64,000 bases of DNA, from contig NZ_CP134398.1 in the NCBI RefSeq assembly GCF_002968335.2, forward strand, positions 5,208,001-5,272,000, in the 5' to 3' direction. A program made the position numbers and the translations under genes. Positions 47,109-58,046 of the stretch are shown here, piece after piece; position 1 is the first letter of the stretch, and each line of letters begins with the position of its first letter. The notes beneath the pieces were generated by a model, which saw only the letters and a list, made by a program, of their open reading frames with translations, was not told the DNA's origin and made no database searches. Source of the DNA: Mycobacterium sp. ITM-2016-00316 (lineage in GTDB: Bacteria > Actinomycetota > Actinomycetes > Mycobacteriales > Mycobacteriaceae).

Positions 47109-47851
47109 CGGGCGCTCCACCCACCGTCCATCGTGTACGACGCGCCGGTCACCATGCCGGCCTGCTCAGAGGCCAGCCAGCCCACCAGCGAGGCCACCTC
47201 CGCGGGTTCCACCAGTCGTTTGATGGCGCTCTCCTTCAGCAGGATCTGTTCGACGACCTGCTGCTCGTCGATACCGTGGGTGCGTGCCTGATCGGCGATC
47301 TGCTTGTCCACCAGCGCAGTTCGCACATATCCGGGGTTGACGCAGTTGCTGGTCACTCCGTGCGGGCCGCCCTCCAGGGCGGTCACCTTGGACAGTCCCT
47401 CCAGTGCATGCTTGGCGGTCACGTAGGCGACCTTATATTCCGAGGCCCGCAGCCCGTGCACCGATGACAGATTGATGATCCGGCCGAAGCCCGCGTCGTA
47501 CATGTGCGGCAGCGCGGCCCGGATGAGCAGGAACGGCACCTCGGTCATCAGCGCCAGCAGCATTCGGAACGCCTCCGGCGGAAAATCGGTGATGGGAGCG
47601 ACGCGTTGCACTCCGGCGTTGTTCACCAGGATGTCGGTCTGCAGCACGACGTCCTGCAGGGCGTGCACATCGAGGAGGTCGACCGCCCATGCGGTGCCGC
47701 CGATCTCGTCGGCCGTTGCGCCGGCCCCGTCACCGTCCCGGTCGGCCACGGTGACATGCGCACCGCGGGCTGCGAGTTCGCGCGCGCAGGCCGCGCCGAT
47801 GCCGCTGGCGCCGCCGGTGACCAGGGCGGTCTTACCGGAGAGCCCACTCAT
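47105..47851 (-). CDS. 3-Hydroxybutyrate dehydrogenase-type SDR
   Basis: 248 aa from the ATG at 47851, which overlaps the transporter stop (ATGA); the much longer frame upstream is a shadow of that transporter. TGGASGIGAACARELAARGA, VNNAGVQRVAPITDFPPEAF, NLSSVHGLRASEYKVAYVTA with Tyr-x3-Lys, and SNCVNPGYVRTALVDKQIAD match bacterial 3-hydroxybutyrate dehydrogenases closely. The context (MHS transporter before, acetoacetyl-CoA synthetase after) supports 3-hydroxybutyrate to acetoacetate. The middle lacks the usual long insertion, so it is a classical short form. Confidence 0.88.
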   Translation of the reverse strand: MSGLSGKTALVTGGASGIGAACARELAARGAHVTVADRDGDGAGATADEIGGTAWAVDLLDVHALQDVVLQTDILVNNAGVQRVAPITDFPPEAFRMLLALMTEVPFLLIRAALPHMYDAGFGRIINLSSVHGLRASEYKVAYVTAKHALEGLSKVTALEGGPHGVTSNCVNPGYVRTALVDKQIADQARTHGIDEQQVVEQILLKESAIKRLVEPAEVASLVGWLASEQAGMVTGASYTMDGGWSAR

Positions 47852-49200
47852 GCACGCGCCTCGGCGATGTCCCGCGCATCGGCGTCGTCCAGGGTCCGCA
47901 GGTCGATGCCGTTGGTCTCCCGGGTGAAGAGCACCGCGACCAGGGTGATGGCGCAGGCGATGGCCAGGTAGATCGAGATCGGCACCGGGGAGTCGTAGAT
48001 GTCGAGCAACTTCACCGCGATCAGCGGCGCGAGCGAACCCGCCACGATGGAGGTCACCTGATAGCCCAGAGACACCCCGGAGTAGCGCATCCGGGTCGGG
48101 AACATCTCGGACATGATGGCCGGCTGCGGCGCATACATGAGCGCGTGGATCATCAGGCCGAGGGTGACCGCGGCGGTGATGACGACGTAGTTGCCGCTGT
48201 TCATCATCGGGAAGGCGAAGAAGCCCCAGGTGCCGCCCAGCACCGCACCCACCATGTACACCGGGCGCCGGCCGAAGCGGTCGGCCAGGTAGCCCACCAC
48301 CGGCACCGCGGCGAAGTGCACCGCATGCGCGAACAGCAGGTACCACAGGATGGAACTGGTGTCCGCACCCACCGACACCTTCAGGTAGGTGATGGAGAAC
48401 GTGACCACCAGGTAGTACATGATGTTCTCGCCGAATCGCAGACCCATCGCGGTGAACACACCACGCGGGTAGCGCTTGAGCACCTCGACGACGCTGAACG
48501 AGGTGGCCTTGATCTGCTCGGCCTCCTGTTGTGCCGCAACGAAGATCGGTGCGTCGGTGACCTTGGTGCGGATGTAGTAGCCGACCAGGACGACCACCGC
48601 CGACAGCCAGAACGCCACCCGCCAACCCCAGGACAGGAAGGCCGCTTCCGACAGTGTCGCGGTGAGCACCAGCAGCACGACGGTGGCGAGCATGTTGCCC
48701 ACCGGCACTCCGGCCTGCGGCCAGCTGGCCCAGAATCCACGCCGGTTGTTCGGGCTGTGCTCAGCGACCAGCAGGATCGCGCCACCCCATTCACCGCCGA
48801 CGGCGAAACCCTGGATGAAGCGCAGCGTCACCAACAGTCCCGGCGCCCAGTAGCCGATCTGCCCGAATGTCGGCAGGCACCCCATCAGGAAGGTGGCGGC
48901 GCCGACGAGCAGCAGGGAGAACTGCAGGAGCTTCTTGCGACCGAACTTGTCGCCGTAGTGGCCGAACACGATGCCGCCGAGCGGGCGTGCCACGAAGCCC
49001 ACCGCGTAGGTCGCGAAGGCCAGGAAGATCGCGTTGAGCTCACTGGTCGTCTCGGAGAAGAACACCTTGCTGAACACCAGCGTCGCCGCGGTGCCGTACA
49101 GGAAGAACTCGTACCACTCCACGACCGTGCCGGCCATAGATGCGGTGACGACGCGTTTCAGGCCGGAGGTCTGAGCGGAATTGTGATCGGCAGCACACAT
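47848..49200 (-). CDS. MHS-family (MFS) metabolite:proton symporter
   Basis: 450 aa, about 12 membrane helices. SMAGTVVEWYEFFLYGTAAT at the start of helix 1, FGHYGDKFGRKKLL between helices 2 and 3, RFIQGFAVGGEWGGAILLVA, and the second-half loop GYLADRFGRRPVYMVGA are MHS family marks. Such carriers import carboxylates; the dehydrogenase and synthetase genes downstream suggest 3-hydroxybutyrate or acetoacetate. First gene of the operon, divergent from a LysR regulator gene. Confidence 0.88.
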   Translation of the reverse strand: MCAADHNSAQTSGLKRVVTASMAGTVVEWYEFFLYGTAATLVFSKVFFSETTSELNAIFLAFATYAVGFVARPLGGIVFGHYGDKFGRKKLLQFSLLLVGAATFLMGCLPTFGQIGYWAPGLLVTLRFIQGFAVGGEWGGAILLVAEHSPNNRRGFWASWPQAGVPVGNMLATVVLLVLTATLSEAAFLSWGWRVAFWLSAVVVLVGYYIRTKVTDAPIFVAAQQEAEQIKATSFSVVEVLKRYPRGVFTAMGLRFGENIMYYLVVTFSITYLKVSVGADTSSILWYLLFAHAVHFAAVPVVGYLADRFGRRPVYMVGAVLGGTWGFFAFPMMNSGNYVVITAAVTLGLMIHALMYAPQPAIMSEMFPTRMRYSGVSLGYQVTSIVAGSLAPLIAVKLLDIYDSPVPISIYLAIACAITLVAVLFTRETNGIDLRTLDDADARDIAEARA

Positions 49201-49257
49201 ACGGGTGAGTATTCATGCACGTCAAGATCGAAACAATGCTCAGATCTGCAGTACCTG

Positions 49258-49273
49258 TCTGCAAAAATGCAGA
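49258..49273. promoter_or_regulatory. Inverted repeat, probable LysR-type operator
   Basis: TCTGCAAAAATGCAGA is a palindrome with 5-bp arms and an AT-rich centre, 1 base before the likely ATG of the LysR gene and 58 bp before the transporter start. LysR regulators bind such dyads in divergent gaps. A further palindrome, CAGATCTG, lies at 49241-49248. Confidence 0.55.
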
Positions 49274-49274
49274 T

Positions 49275-50177
49275 ATGGGACTGCCGAGCGCCGACGATCT
49301 GCTCATCCTGCTGGCCGTCGGACGCACCGGTCGCTACATCAGCGCCGCCGAAGCGCTCGGCGTCAACCACACCACCATCTCGCGCCGCATCGCCGCCCTC
49401 GAGCAGGCCATCGGCACCAGGGTGCTGACCCGGGTGGGCGCGGGCTGGGAACTCACCGACCGTGGTCGCGAGGTGCTGGCCGCCGCCGAAGCGGTCGAGG
49501 CCGCGGTCCACTCGCTGGGGGGCGCCGCCGGCCAACCGCGCCCGCTCGAAGGTGTCGTGCGCATCTCGGCGACCGACGGTTTCAGCGCCTATATCGCCAG
49601 CCCCGCGGCGGCCGATGTGCAACGCAGCCATCCCGGGGTGTCGGTGGAGATCGTGGCCGCGATCCGGCGGGCCAGCCAGCAACGGTCCAGCGTCGATATC
49701 GAAGTCGTGGTCGGCGAGCCTACCGTGCACCGGGCGCAGGCGATCCGGCTGGGCGACTACTGCCTGGGCCTCTACGGCTCGGCGGGGTATCTGGCCGAAC
49801 ACGGCACGCCCACCGGACTCGATGAACTGAGCGAGCACCCGCTGGTCTATTTCATCGACTCCATGCTGCAGGTCGATGACCTCGACCATGCCACCGGTTT
49901 CGCCCCGAACATGCGGCAGTCGGTGTCCTCGACCAACGTCTTCGTCCACGTCGAGGCGACCCGCGCGGCGGCGGGTCTGGGGCTGCTGCCGTGTTTCATG
50001 GCCGACCGGCATGACGATCTGATCCGGGTGCTTCCCGACACTGTCGCGGTGGCGCTGACCTATTGGCTGGTGACCCGCGCCGAGACGCTGCGCAGGCCCG
50101 AAGTGGCGGCCATCATCGACGCGATCCGGGATCGGATGCGCGCGGACCGTAATGCCCTACTCGGCAGGCCGACCTGA
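49275..50177 (+). CDS. LysR-family transcriptional regulator of the adjacent operon
   Basis: 300 aa from the ATG at 49275; the frame is open back to 49215, but that segment covers the palindrome. Winged HTH: DLLILLAVGRTGRYISAAEA and GVNHTTISRRIAALEQAIG (about 11-48). The effector domain has GVVRISATDGFSAYIASPAA and ends ITY-type VALTYWLVTRAETLRRPEVA. Divergence from the MHS-dehydrogenase-synthetase operon and the operator between them indicate that it controls ketone-body use, probably with a hydroxybutyrate-related ligand. Confidence 0.85.
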   Translation: MGLPSADDLLILLAVGRTGRYISAAEALGVNHTTISRRIAALEQAIGTRVLTRVGAGWELTDRGREVLAAAEAVEAAVHSLGGAAGQPRPLEGVVRISATDGFSAYIASPAAADVQRSHPGVSVEIVAAIRRASQQRSSVDIEVVVGEPTVHRAQAIRLGDYCLGLYGSAGYLAEHGTPTGLDELSEHPLVYFIDSMLQVDDLDHATGFAPNMRQSVSSTNVFVHVEATRAAAGLGLLPCFMADRHDDLIRVLPDTVAVALTYWLVTRAETLRRPEVAAIIDAIRDRMRADRNALLGRPT

Positions 50178-50190
50178 ATATCGTGAGGCC

Positions 50191-50994
50191 ATGCCCTTCC
50201 TGCAGACCGACACCGCCCGCGCCTACTATCGGCACTGGCCGGCCGCCGAACCCCGCGCCGCCGTCGTGTTCCTGCACGGGTTCGGCGAACACACCGGGCT
50301 GTACCACCGCTACGGATTCACGCTCAACGCCGCGGGGATCGACCTGTGGGCCGTCGACCAACTGGGGCATGGGCTCAGCCCGGGGCGGCGTGGAGATGTC
50401 GGCACCCTGGCGGACAGCTCGGCACTGGCCGAGGCGCTCACCGTCATCGTCGAGCAACAGCGGCCCGGCCTACCGCTGATCGCTGCCGGCCACTCATTTG
50501 GATCCGTCGTCACCGCGTTGCGGTTGGTGGAGCAGCCGGCACGCTACCGCGCGGGCATCCTCTCCGGGGCTCCGCTGGCCCCGGTCGCCGACCTGCTGGA
50601 CGTGGACACCTCGTTGGACCTCGATCCGTCCTGGCTGTCCGGTGACCCGTTCTATCTCGATGGGCTGGAGAACGATCCGCTGGCTTTCGTCGAGGCGGAC
50701 AGCGCGCCGCTCACTCGCGCACTCGATGCCGCCTGGGACCGTTTCGGTTCCGAGCTCCCGACGTTGACGGTGCCGACGCTGGCCGTGCACGGCGTCGGCG
50801 ATCCCATTGCGCCCGTGGGGCAGGTGCGGGCCTATGCCGAACAGATCGACGCCCTGCAGATCGCCGAATTCCCCGCCGCCAAACACGACATCCTCAACGA
50901 AACAGTGCACCGAGATGTCGCCACGACCGTCATTGCCTTCATCGCGGCGACGCTGGGATGGCATTCTGTTCGCGATGGCACTCGGGCTGAATAA
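50191..50994 (+). CDS. Alpha/beta hydrolase, monoacylglycerol-lipase-like
   Basis: 267 aa from the ATG at 50191 (GTGAGG before it). VVFLHGFGEHTGLYHRYGFT is the oxyanion HG motif, AAGHSFGSVVTAL the nucleophile elbow (Ser near 104), GVGDPIAP the acid (near 219) and KHDILNE the His. The cap is about 80 residues. The order and the HGFGEHTG motif fit Serine-aminopeptidase/monoglyceride lipases that split mono-acylglycerols. It overlaps the next gene by 20 bp. Confidence 0.88.
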   Translation: MPFLQTDTARAYYRHWPAAEPRAAVVFLHGFGEHTGLYHRYGFTLNAAGIDLWAVDQLGHGLSPGRRGDVGTLADSSALAEALTVIVEQQRPGLPLIAAGHSFGSVVTALRLVEQPARYRAGILSGAPLAPVADLLDVDTSLDLDPSWLSGDPFYLDGLENDPLAFVEADSAPLTRALDAAWDRFGSELPTLTVPTLAVHGVGDPIAPVGQVRAYAEQIDALQIAEFPAAKHDILNETVHRDVATTVIAFIAATLGWHSVRDGTRAE

Positions 50995-51961
50995 AGACAC
51001 CAAGAGCACACTGGTCAAACTGCTGGCGGCGATCGCGCTCATCGCGGTCATCCTCGGCGGTTTCGCGGCGTGCCTGTTCACCGTGCGCTCCGACAACGTG
51101 GCGACGGAGACAAGTTCCGGACCGGCGCTGCAGGGCAGCTTCAAGGTCGACATCGGCCCGACCGCCACGCCGGACGGCAAGCCGGTGGCCGGCACCGCCC
51201 GCACCGAGACCTGGGCGGCCCGCTCGACGTGCCGCGGCACCGAATGTGTTGCGACGGTGTCGGTGGTCGATCCGAAGAACCCGTCCGGCCCACCGGCGCT
51301 CACGATGGTGTTCGACTACGTCGACGGTGACTGGCTGAGCGTGCGCGAGGCCCCCGACAAGTGCAAGGTCGGCGATGCCGACGTCGATGTCACCGGCTGG
51401 TCGATCATCTCGCTACGGCCCCGACTCGACGGGTCGATGTCCGGTGAGTACACCTGGGCGACGGCACCGGCCCTGTGCGCCAGCAAGCGTGCGGTCAACC
51501 TGTCGCCCACCAGCGGAGCGGGCACCGGCACCGAGGCGGCCGATCCGGCGAAGGAGCCGCCGCTGCAGGCCTCCCCCGGCGCGGCGCTGTGGGGCACCTA
51601 CACCTATACCCAGACCTATCCGGCCACCGGCGAGGTCTTTCCGCCGCACGACTACCGCGCCACCACCCACTGCCTACGTACCGGTGAGCGGTGCGTGACG
51701 TTGATGTCGACCATCGACACCAACAACCTGTTCGTCATGCAGTACGGCGACCGCCGCTTCACCGCGAGCTTCCCCGAGGGTGACGCGCAGTGCACGGACG
51801 GAATCGGCAAGGTGCGCCAGTCATCCCGCGATGAACTACCACTGCCGCAGGGACCGCAGAACCCGATCCAGACGCTGACCGGAAAGTCGTTCCAGGACTA
51901 CACCGGAGACTGCCCGGCCCAGGTGGAACTGGACGTCCGGATCCAGCGCACCGGCGACTAG
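50975..51961 (+). CDS. Membrane-anchored or secreted protein with two Cys-rich repeats
   Basis: 328 aa from the ATG at 50975, inside the end of the previous gene. A Lys-flanked hydrophobic segment (residues ~13-33, LVKLLAAIALIAVILGG then FAAC) is an uncleaved anchor or a weak lipobox with Cys33. The exported part has two similar domains: repeat 1 (about 52-170, Cys86, 91, 130, 168) and repeat 2 (about 204-315, Cys233, 240, 273, 313), both beginning with a GxF/GTY beta segment and followed by TW or HC and CV-T-S. The Cys pattern suggests two disulfides per repeat. No enzyme motif. Function unknown. Confidence 0.7.
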   Translation: MALGLNKDTKSTLVKLLAAIALIAVILGGFAACLFTVRSDNVATETSSGPALQGSFKVDIGPTATPDGKPVAGTARTETWAARSTCRGTECVATVSVVDPKNPSGPPALTMVFDYVDGDWLSVREAPDKCKVGDADVDVTGWSIISLRPRLDGSMSGEYTWATAPALCASKRAVNLSPTSGAGTGTEAADPAKEPPLQASPGAALWGTYTYTQTYPATGEVFPPHDYRATTHCLRTGERCVTLMSTIDTNNLFVMQYGDRRFTASFPEGDAQCTDGIGKVRQSSRDELPLPQGPQNPIQTLTGKSFQDYTGDCPAQVELDVRIQRTGD

Positions 51962-51970
51962 CGCTGCGGG

Positions 51971-52042
51971 ATTACAGCACCCCGGGCGAGCGAAGCGACG
52001 GGATTACAGCGCCCCGGGCGAGCGAAGCGACGGGATTACAGC
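51971..52042. repeat. Two tandem 32-bp repeats overlapping the hsaB stop
   Basis: Units at 51971-52002 and 52003-52034 differ at only one base and each contains ATTACAGC followed by a CCCGGGCGAGCGAAGCGACGGG-type hairpin (CCCG/CGGG stem, CGAGCGAAG loop). A third, partial ATTACAGC at 52035-52042 lies in the hsaB C-terminus, so the hsaB stop TAA and the following bases are duplicated downstream. The hairpins sit between convergent genes, so they may be a bidirectional terminator made by local duplication. The loop core also occurs at 35252-35262. Confidence 0.75.
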
Positions 52043-52602
52043 CAGGTGTCCGAGGTGGTCGCGGTGAGGAAGGCGTCCAGGTCGTCGCGCCACTGGGCCG
52101 GTGTGTTCTTGTCCGGTTCGATACCGGTGTATTCGCCACGGTAGAACAGCAGTGGTCGCGGCTTGAGGGCGGGCGGCTCCGACATCGACTGCACCGCACC
52201 GAATACCACGAAGTGATCGCCGCCGTCGTGCACCGAGGCCACCGTGCAGTCGATGTGGGCCAGGCTGCCCTCGATCACCGGCGATCCGAGTTCCGAAGGA
52301 CGCCAGTCGATCCCGGCGAACTTGTCTGGAGCCTTGGACCCGAACTGCGCCGAGACGTGCTGCTGATTCTCGTGCAGCATGTTGACGCAAAACTTACCGC
52401 TGGCCTCGATGGCCTGCCAGGCCCGCGACTGTTTGGTCGGGCAGAACAGCACCAGCGGCGGATCCAGCGACAGAGCGGCGAACGACTGGCAGGCGAACCC
52501 GATCGGGGTGTCCTCATGCGCGGTGGTGATCACCGTGACGCCGGTACAGAACTGCCCGAGCACATGCCGGAATGTGCGCGGATCGATGGTCGCAGAACCC
52601 AT
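52036..52602 (-). CDS. hsaB: Flavin reductase HsaB
   Basis: 188 aa from the ATG at 52602. Flavin-reductase split barrel: FRHVLGQFCTGVTVITTAHE, GFACQSFAALSLDPPLVLFC and a C-terminal GEYTGIEPDKN segment. Matches Rv3567c; it supplies FMNH2 to HsaA for hydroxylation of 3-HSA. Last gene of hsaA-hsaD-hsaC-hsaB. In M. tuberculosis the arylamine N-acetyltransferase gene nat follows; here it is absent and a repeat pair lies at the stop. Confidence 0.95.
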   Translation of the reverse strand: MGSATIDPRTFRHVLGQFCTGVTVITTAHEDTPIGFACQSFAALSLDPPLVLFCPTKQSRAWQAIEASGKFCVNMLHENQQHVSAQFGSKAPDKFAGIDWRPSELGSPVIEGSLAHIDCTVASVHDGGDHFVVFGAVQSMSEPPALKPRPLLFYRGEYTGIEPDKNTPAQWRDDLDAFLTATTSDTWL

Positions 52603-52604
52603 GA

Positions 52605-55567
<2,963 letters not shown>

Positions 55568-55608
55568 TGAATTGCCTCCCGGATCGAGATCAAGCACTGG
55601 ACAAAGAT

Positions 55609-55622
55609 TAGAACACGTTACG
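55609..55622. promoter_or_regulatory. KstR operator on the hsaA side
   Basis: TAGAACACGTTACG matches TnnAACnnGTTnnA at all fixed positions except the last (G for A). It is 42 bp upstream of hsaA. A second box lies 68 bp away, on the kshB side. Confidence 0.8.
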
Positions 55623-55676
55623 ATTTGTGTCGAGTAGCGTGCCGAATCATCGGCTGGACCTGCACATGTTCGGTTT

Positions 55677-55690
55677 TGTAACATGTTCTA
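55677..55690. promoter_or_regulatory. KstR operator on the kshB side
   Basis: TGTAACATGTTCTA fits the KstR consensus fully and lies 26 bp upstream of the kshB start. Having one box per direction lets the hsaA and kshB promoters be repressed separately. Confidence 0.85.
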
Positions 55691-55716
55691 GTTATGAGGG
55701 AAAAGAGGGCAGGCCT

Positions 55717-56772
55717 GTGACGGATGAGCCGCTCGGTAGCCATGTGCTGGAACTGCAGGTGACCGAGGTCGTCGAGGAGACCGCCGACGCCCGCTCGCTG
55801 GTGTTCGCGATTCCGGACGGGAGTGACATTCCCGCAGACCGGCTTCGCTACGCGCCCGGCCAGTTCCTGACGCTGCGGGTGCCCAGCGAGCGGACCGGTT
55901 CGGTGGCCCGTTGTTACTCGCTGTCGAGTGCGCCGACCATCGACAAACACCTCACGGTCACCGTCAAGAGAACTGCCGACGGCTACGCCTCGAACTGGTT
56001 GTGCGACAACGCCCACGCCGGGATGCGGATGCATGTGCTGGCCCCTTCGGGCACCTTCGTGCCCAAGAACCTGGACACCGATCTGCTGCTGCTGGCCGCC
56101 GGCAGCGGGATCACGCCGATGATGGCGATCTGCAAATCCGCACTCGCCGAGGGCAGCGGAAAGATCGTGCTGGTCTACGCCAACCGCGACGAGAACTCGG
56201 TGATCTTCGCCGCCGCACTCCGGGAGCTGGCGTCCGCACACCCGGACCGGTTGACGGTCATCCACTGGCTGGAGACCGTGCAGGGCCTGCCCAGCACGGA
56301 CGCGCTGGCCACCCTGCTACGCCCCTTCGCCGCGCACGAGGCGTTCATCTGCGGGCCCGGCCCGTTCATGGCGGCCGCCGAGGCCGCGTTGAAGACCGTC
56401 GACGCGAAGCACATCCACATCGAGGTCTTCAAGTCCCTGGACTCCGACCCCTTCGCCGAGGTCGTCATCGAGATCGACGAGGACGACGACCGCGGGCCGG
56501 CGCAGGCCATCGTCGAACTCGACGGCACCACCCATGAGATCGAGTGGCCGCGCAAGGCAAAGCTGCTCGACGTCCTGCTCAACAAGGGACTCGACGCTCC
56601 CTTCTCCTGCCGCGAGGGCCACTGCGGAGCCTGCGCGGTGCTGATGCGCAAGGGCGATGTGGACATGGAGATCAACGACGTGCTCGAACCGTCCGATCTC
56701 GACGAGGGGCTGATCCTGGCGTGCCAGGCGCTGCCCGCGTCGGATTCGGTGGAAGTCACCTACGACGAATAG
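55717..56772 (+). CDS. kshB: 3-Ketosteroid 9-alpha-hydroxylase reductase KshB
   Basis: 351 aa from a GTG at 55717 (AGAGGGC before it). An FNR-type reductase (FAD: RCYSLSSAP; NAD: LLLLAAGSGITPMMAICKSA and FICGPGPFMAAA) is joined at the C-terminus to a plant-type [2Fe-2S] domain, CREGHCGACAVL with the fourth Cys in ILACQALP. Matches Rv3571. It feeds electrons to the oxygenase KshA (encoded elsewhere), which hydroxylates C9 and opens ring B. Confidence 0.95.
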   Translation: MTDEPLGSHVLELQVTEVVEETADARSLVFAIPDGSDIPADRLRYAPGQFLTLRVPSERTGSVARCYSLSSAPTIDKHLTVTVKRTADGYASNWLCDNAHAGMRMHVLAPSGTFVPKNLDTDLLLLAAGSGITPMMAICKSALAEGSGKIVLVYANRDENSVIFAAALRELASAHPDRLTVIHWLETVQGLPSTDALATLLRPFAAHEAFICGPGPFMAAAEAALKTVDAKHIHIEVFKSLDSDPFAEVVIEIDEDDDRGPAQAIVELDGTTHEIEWPRKAKLLDVLLNKGLDAPFSCREGHCGACAVLMRKGDVDMEINDVLEPSDLDEGLILACQALPASDSVEVTYDE

Positions 56773-56811
56773 CGCTCGGGCTAACATTCGCCCGGACCGG
56801 GAGGAACTGCC

Positions 56812-57387
56812 GTGAAGAGGATTCTGGGAGTGGCCGCGGCCGTCTGCGCCACCGCCGCGCTGACCGGTCCCGCTGTCGCGGGTGCCGCGACGAACACCGG
56901 TATGTCGTCGATACCGGCGCCGGGCGGCACGCTCGAACTGCACGCCACCGCCGACTGCGTGCAGGCGCAGGGACGGTGCTTCTTCAACACGCAGATGAAC
57001 CTGCTCACCCCGCAGGGCCCCATCGGCTTCCCCCAGGAGTTCTGGGCGCGCCAGACCATCACCCTGCGCAGCACCGACCGCAGCGTCTTTCAGGAAGTGA
57101 GTTACAGCGCACCGACGGGCGCACCGCCGGAGACCAAGGGCGCCAACATCAACAACGTGCTGTCCCGGTCCTTCAAGGCGGTCAGCGGTAACGAGATCTC
57201 GGTCACCTACTTCGGCGGCGGACCCCTGGAGCGCTTCCGCACCGACGGTGTCGCCGTGCAAACCGACTGGGCCACCGGCAAACCCACCACCGAAGCCGGC
57301 TTCGTCGTGTGCTCGAACGTTCAGGTGGTCTACTCCGGGGTGAACTTCACCACCCCGGCGGCGTGCGCGCAGACCACCTTCAGCTGA
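56812..57387 (+). CDS. Secreted protein (Rv3572-like), unknown function
   Basis: 191 aa from a GTG at 56812. Signal peptide in residues 1-26 (KRILGVAAAVCATAALTGPA, then AxA). The mature part is beta-rich with Cys48, 55 and a C-terminal pair in GFVVCSNVQVVYSG and TPAACAQTTFS, suggesting two disulfides. YFGGGPLERFRTDGVAVQTD is a clear conserved block. Occupies the Rv3572 position, between kshB and the fadE34 region. No domain of known function. A short hairpin (CGGGC/GCCCG, 56777-56794) lies between kshB and this gene. Confidence 0.8.
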   Translation: MKRILGVAAAVCATAALTGPAVAGAATNTGMSSIPAPGGTLELHATADCVQAQGRCFFNTQMNLLTPQGPIGFPQEFWARQTITLRSTDRSVFQEVSYSAPTGAPPETKGANINNVLSRSFKAVSGNEISVTYFGGGPLERFRTDGVAVQTDWATGKPTTEAGFVVCSNVQVVYSGVNFTTPAACAQTTFS

Positions 57388-57401
57388 CCCGCGGCGGCGA
57401 C

Positions 57402-58046
57402 ATGGCACCCACCGACCGGTTCCGTGCCCGCAAGCAACCCCGACAGCAGCGTTCGGCCCAGACCCGCCGCGTCATCCTCGACGCGGCGGCCCGCGTTTTC
57501 GGCGAGCACGGCTACGCCGCCGGCACCACGAACCGCATCGCGGCGGCGGCGGGTGTGTCCATCGGCTCGCTGTACCAGTACTTTCCGAACAAGGACGCCA
57601 TCCTCGCCGCGCTGAGCGACGCTCACATCGACGCCGGCACCACCCTGCTGGCCGACCGGCTGCGCGACGGCCTACCCGAGGCGCTCGACGATCTGGTGCG
57701 GCTGTTCGTGCGCGCCGCCATCGACAACCACCGCGAGGACCCCGCGCTGCACCGAGTCCTCTTCGAGGAGGCGCCCCGTTCGGCGGCGCTGCTGGCCCGG
57801 CTGCGCGACACCGAGGCGCGTGGTGTCGCGGGTGTCACCGAACTGCTGCGCCGCCACCCCGAAGTCCGGGTCGCCGATCCGGAATTCGCGGCCCGGCTGA
57901 CCGTCGCCACCGTCGAATCGCTGGTGCACCGACTCATCGTGGCTCCGGTCGATCCCGCCCAACTGGAGGACGAGGTGGTCCGGCTGCTGACGGGGTACCT
58001 GACGGCTAACGCGGCAGTCCCAGCAGCCGCTCCCCCGCCAGCGTGA
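57402..58046 (+). CDS. TetR-family regulator
   Basis: 214 aa from the ATG at 57402. HTH: RRVILDAAARVFGEHGYAAG and IAAAAGVSIGSLYQYFPNKD. The C-terminal domain has LHRVLFEEAPRSAALLARLR. An Arg/Gln-rich start (RKQPRQQRSAQTRR) likely contacts DNA. Not present beside Rv3572 in M. tuberculosis, as far as I recall. Its ligand and targets are unknown. Its end overlaps the convergent fadE34 gene by 41 bp, so the two transcripts would be antisense to each other there. Confidence 0.85.
   Translation: MAPTDRFRARKQPRQQRSAQTRRVILDAAARVFGEHGYAAGTTNRIAAAAGVSIGSLYQYFPNKDAILAALSDAHIDAGTTLLADRLRDGLPEALDDLVRLFVRAAIDNHREDPALHRVLFEEAPRSAALLARLRDTEARGVAGVTELLRRHPEVRVADPEFAARLTVATVESLVHRLIVAPVDPAQLEDEVVRLLTGYLTANAAVPAAAPPPA

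Noticed and set aside
47105..48625. 506-codon minus frame suggesting a fusion of transporter and SDR
   Set aside because: Its first half is an out-of-frame reading of the MHS transporter; the SDR has its own ATG at 47851 with an ATGA overlap.
51971..52042. CRISPR-like or phage attachment repeat at the hsaB end
   Set aside because: Only two full units with no spacers, no cas genes and no integrase; a duplicated hairpin fits better.
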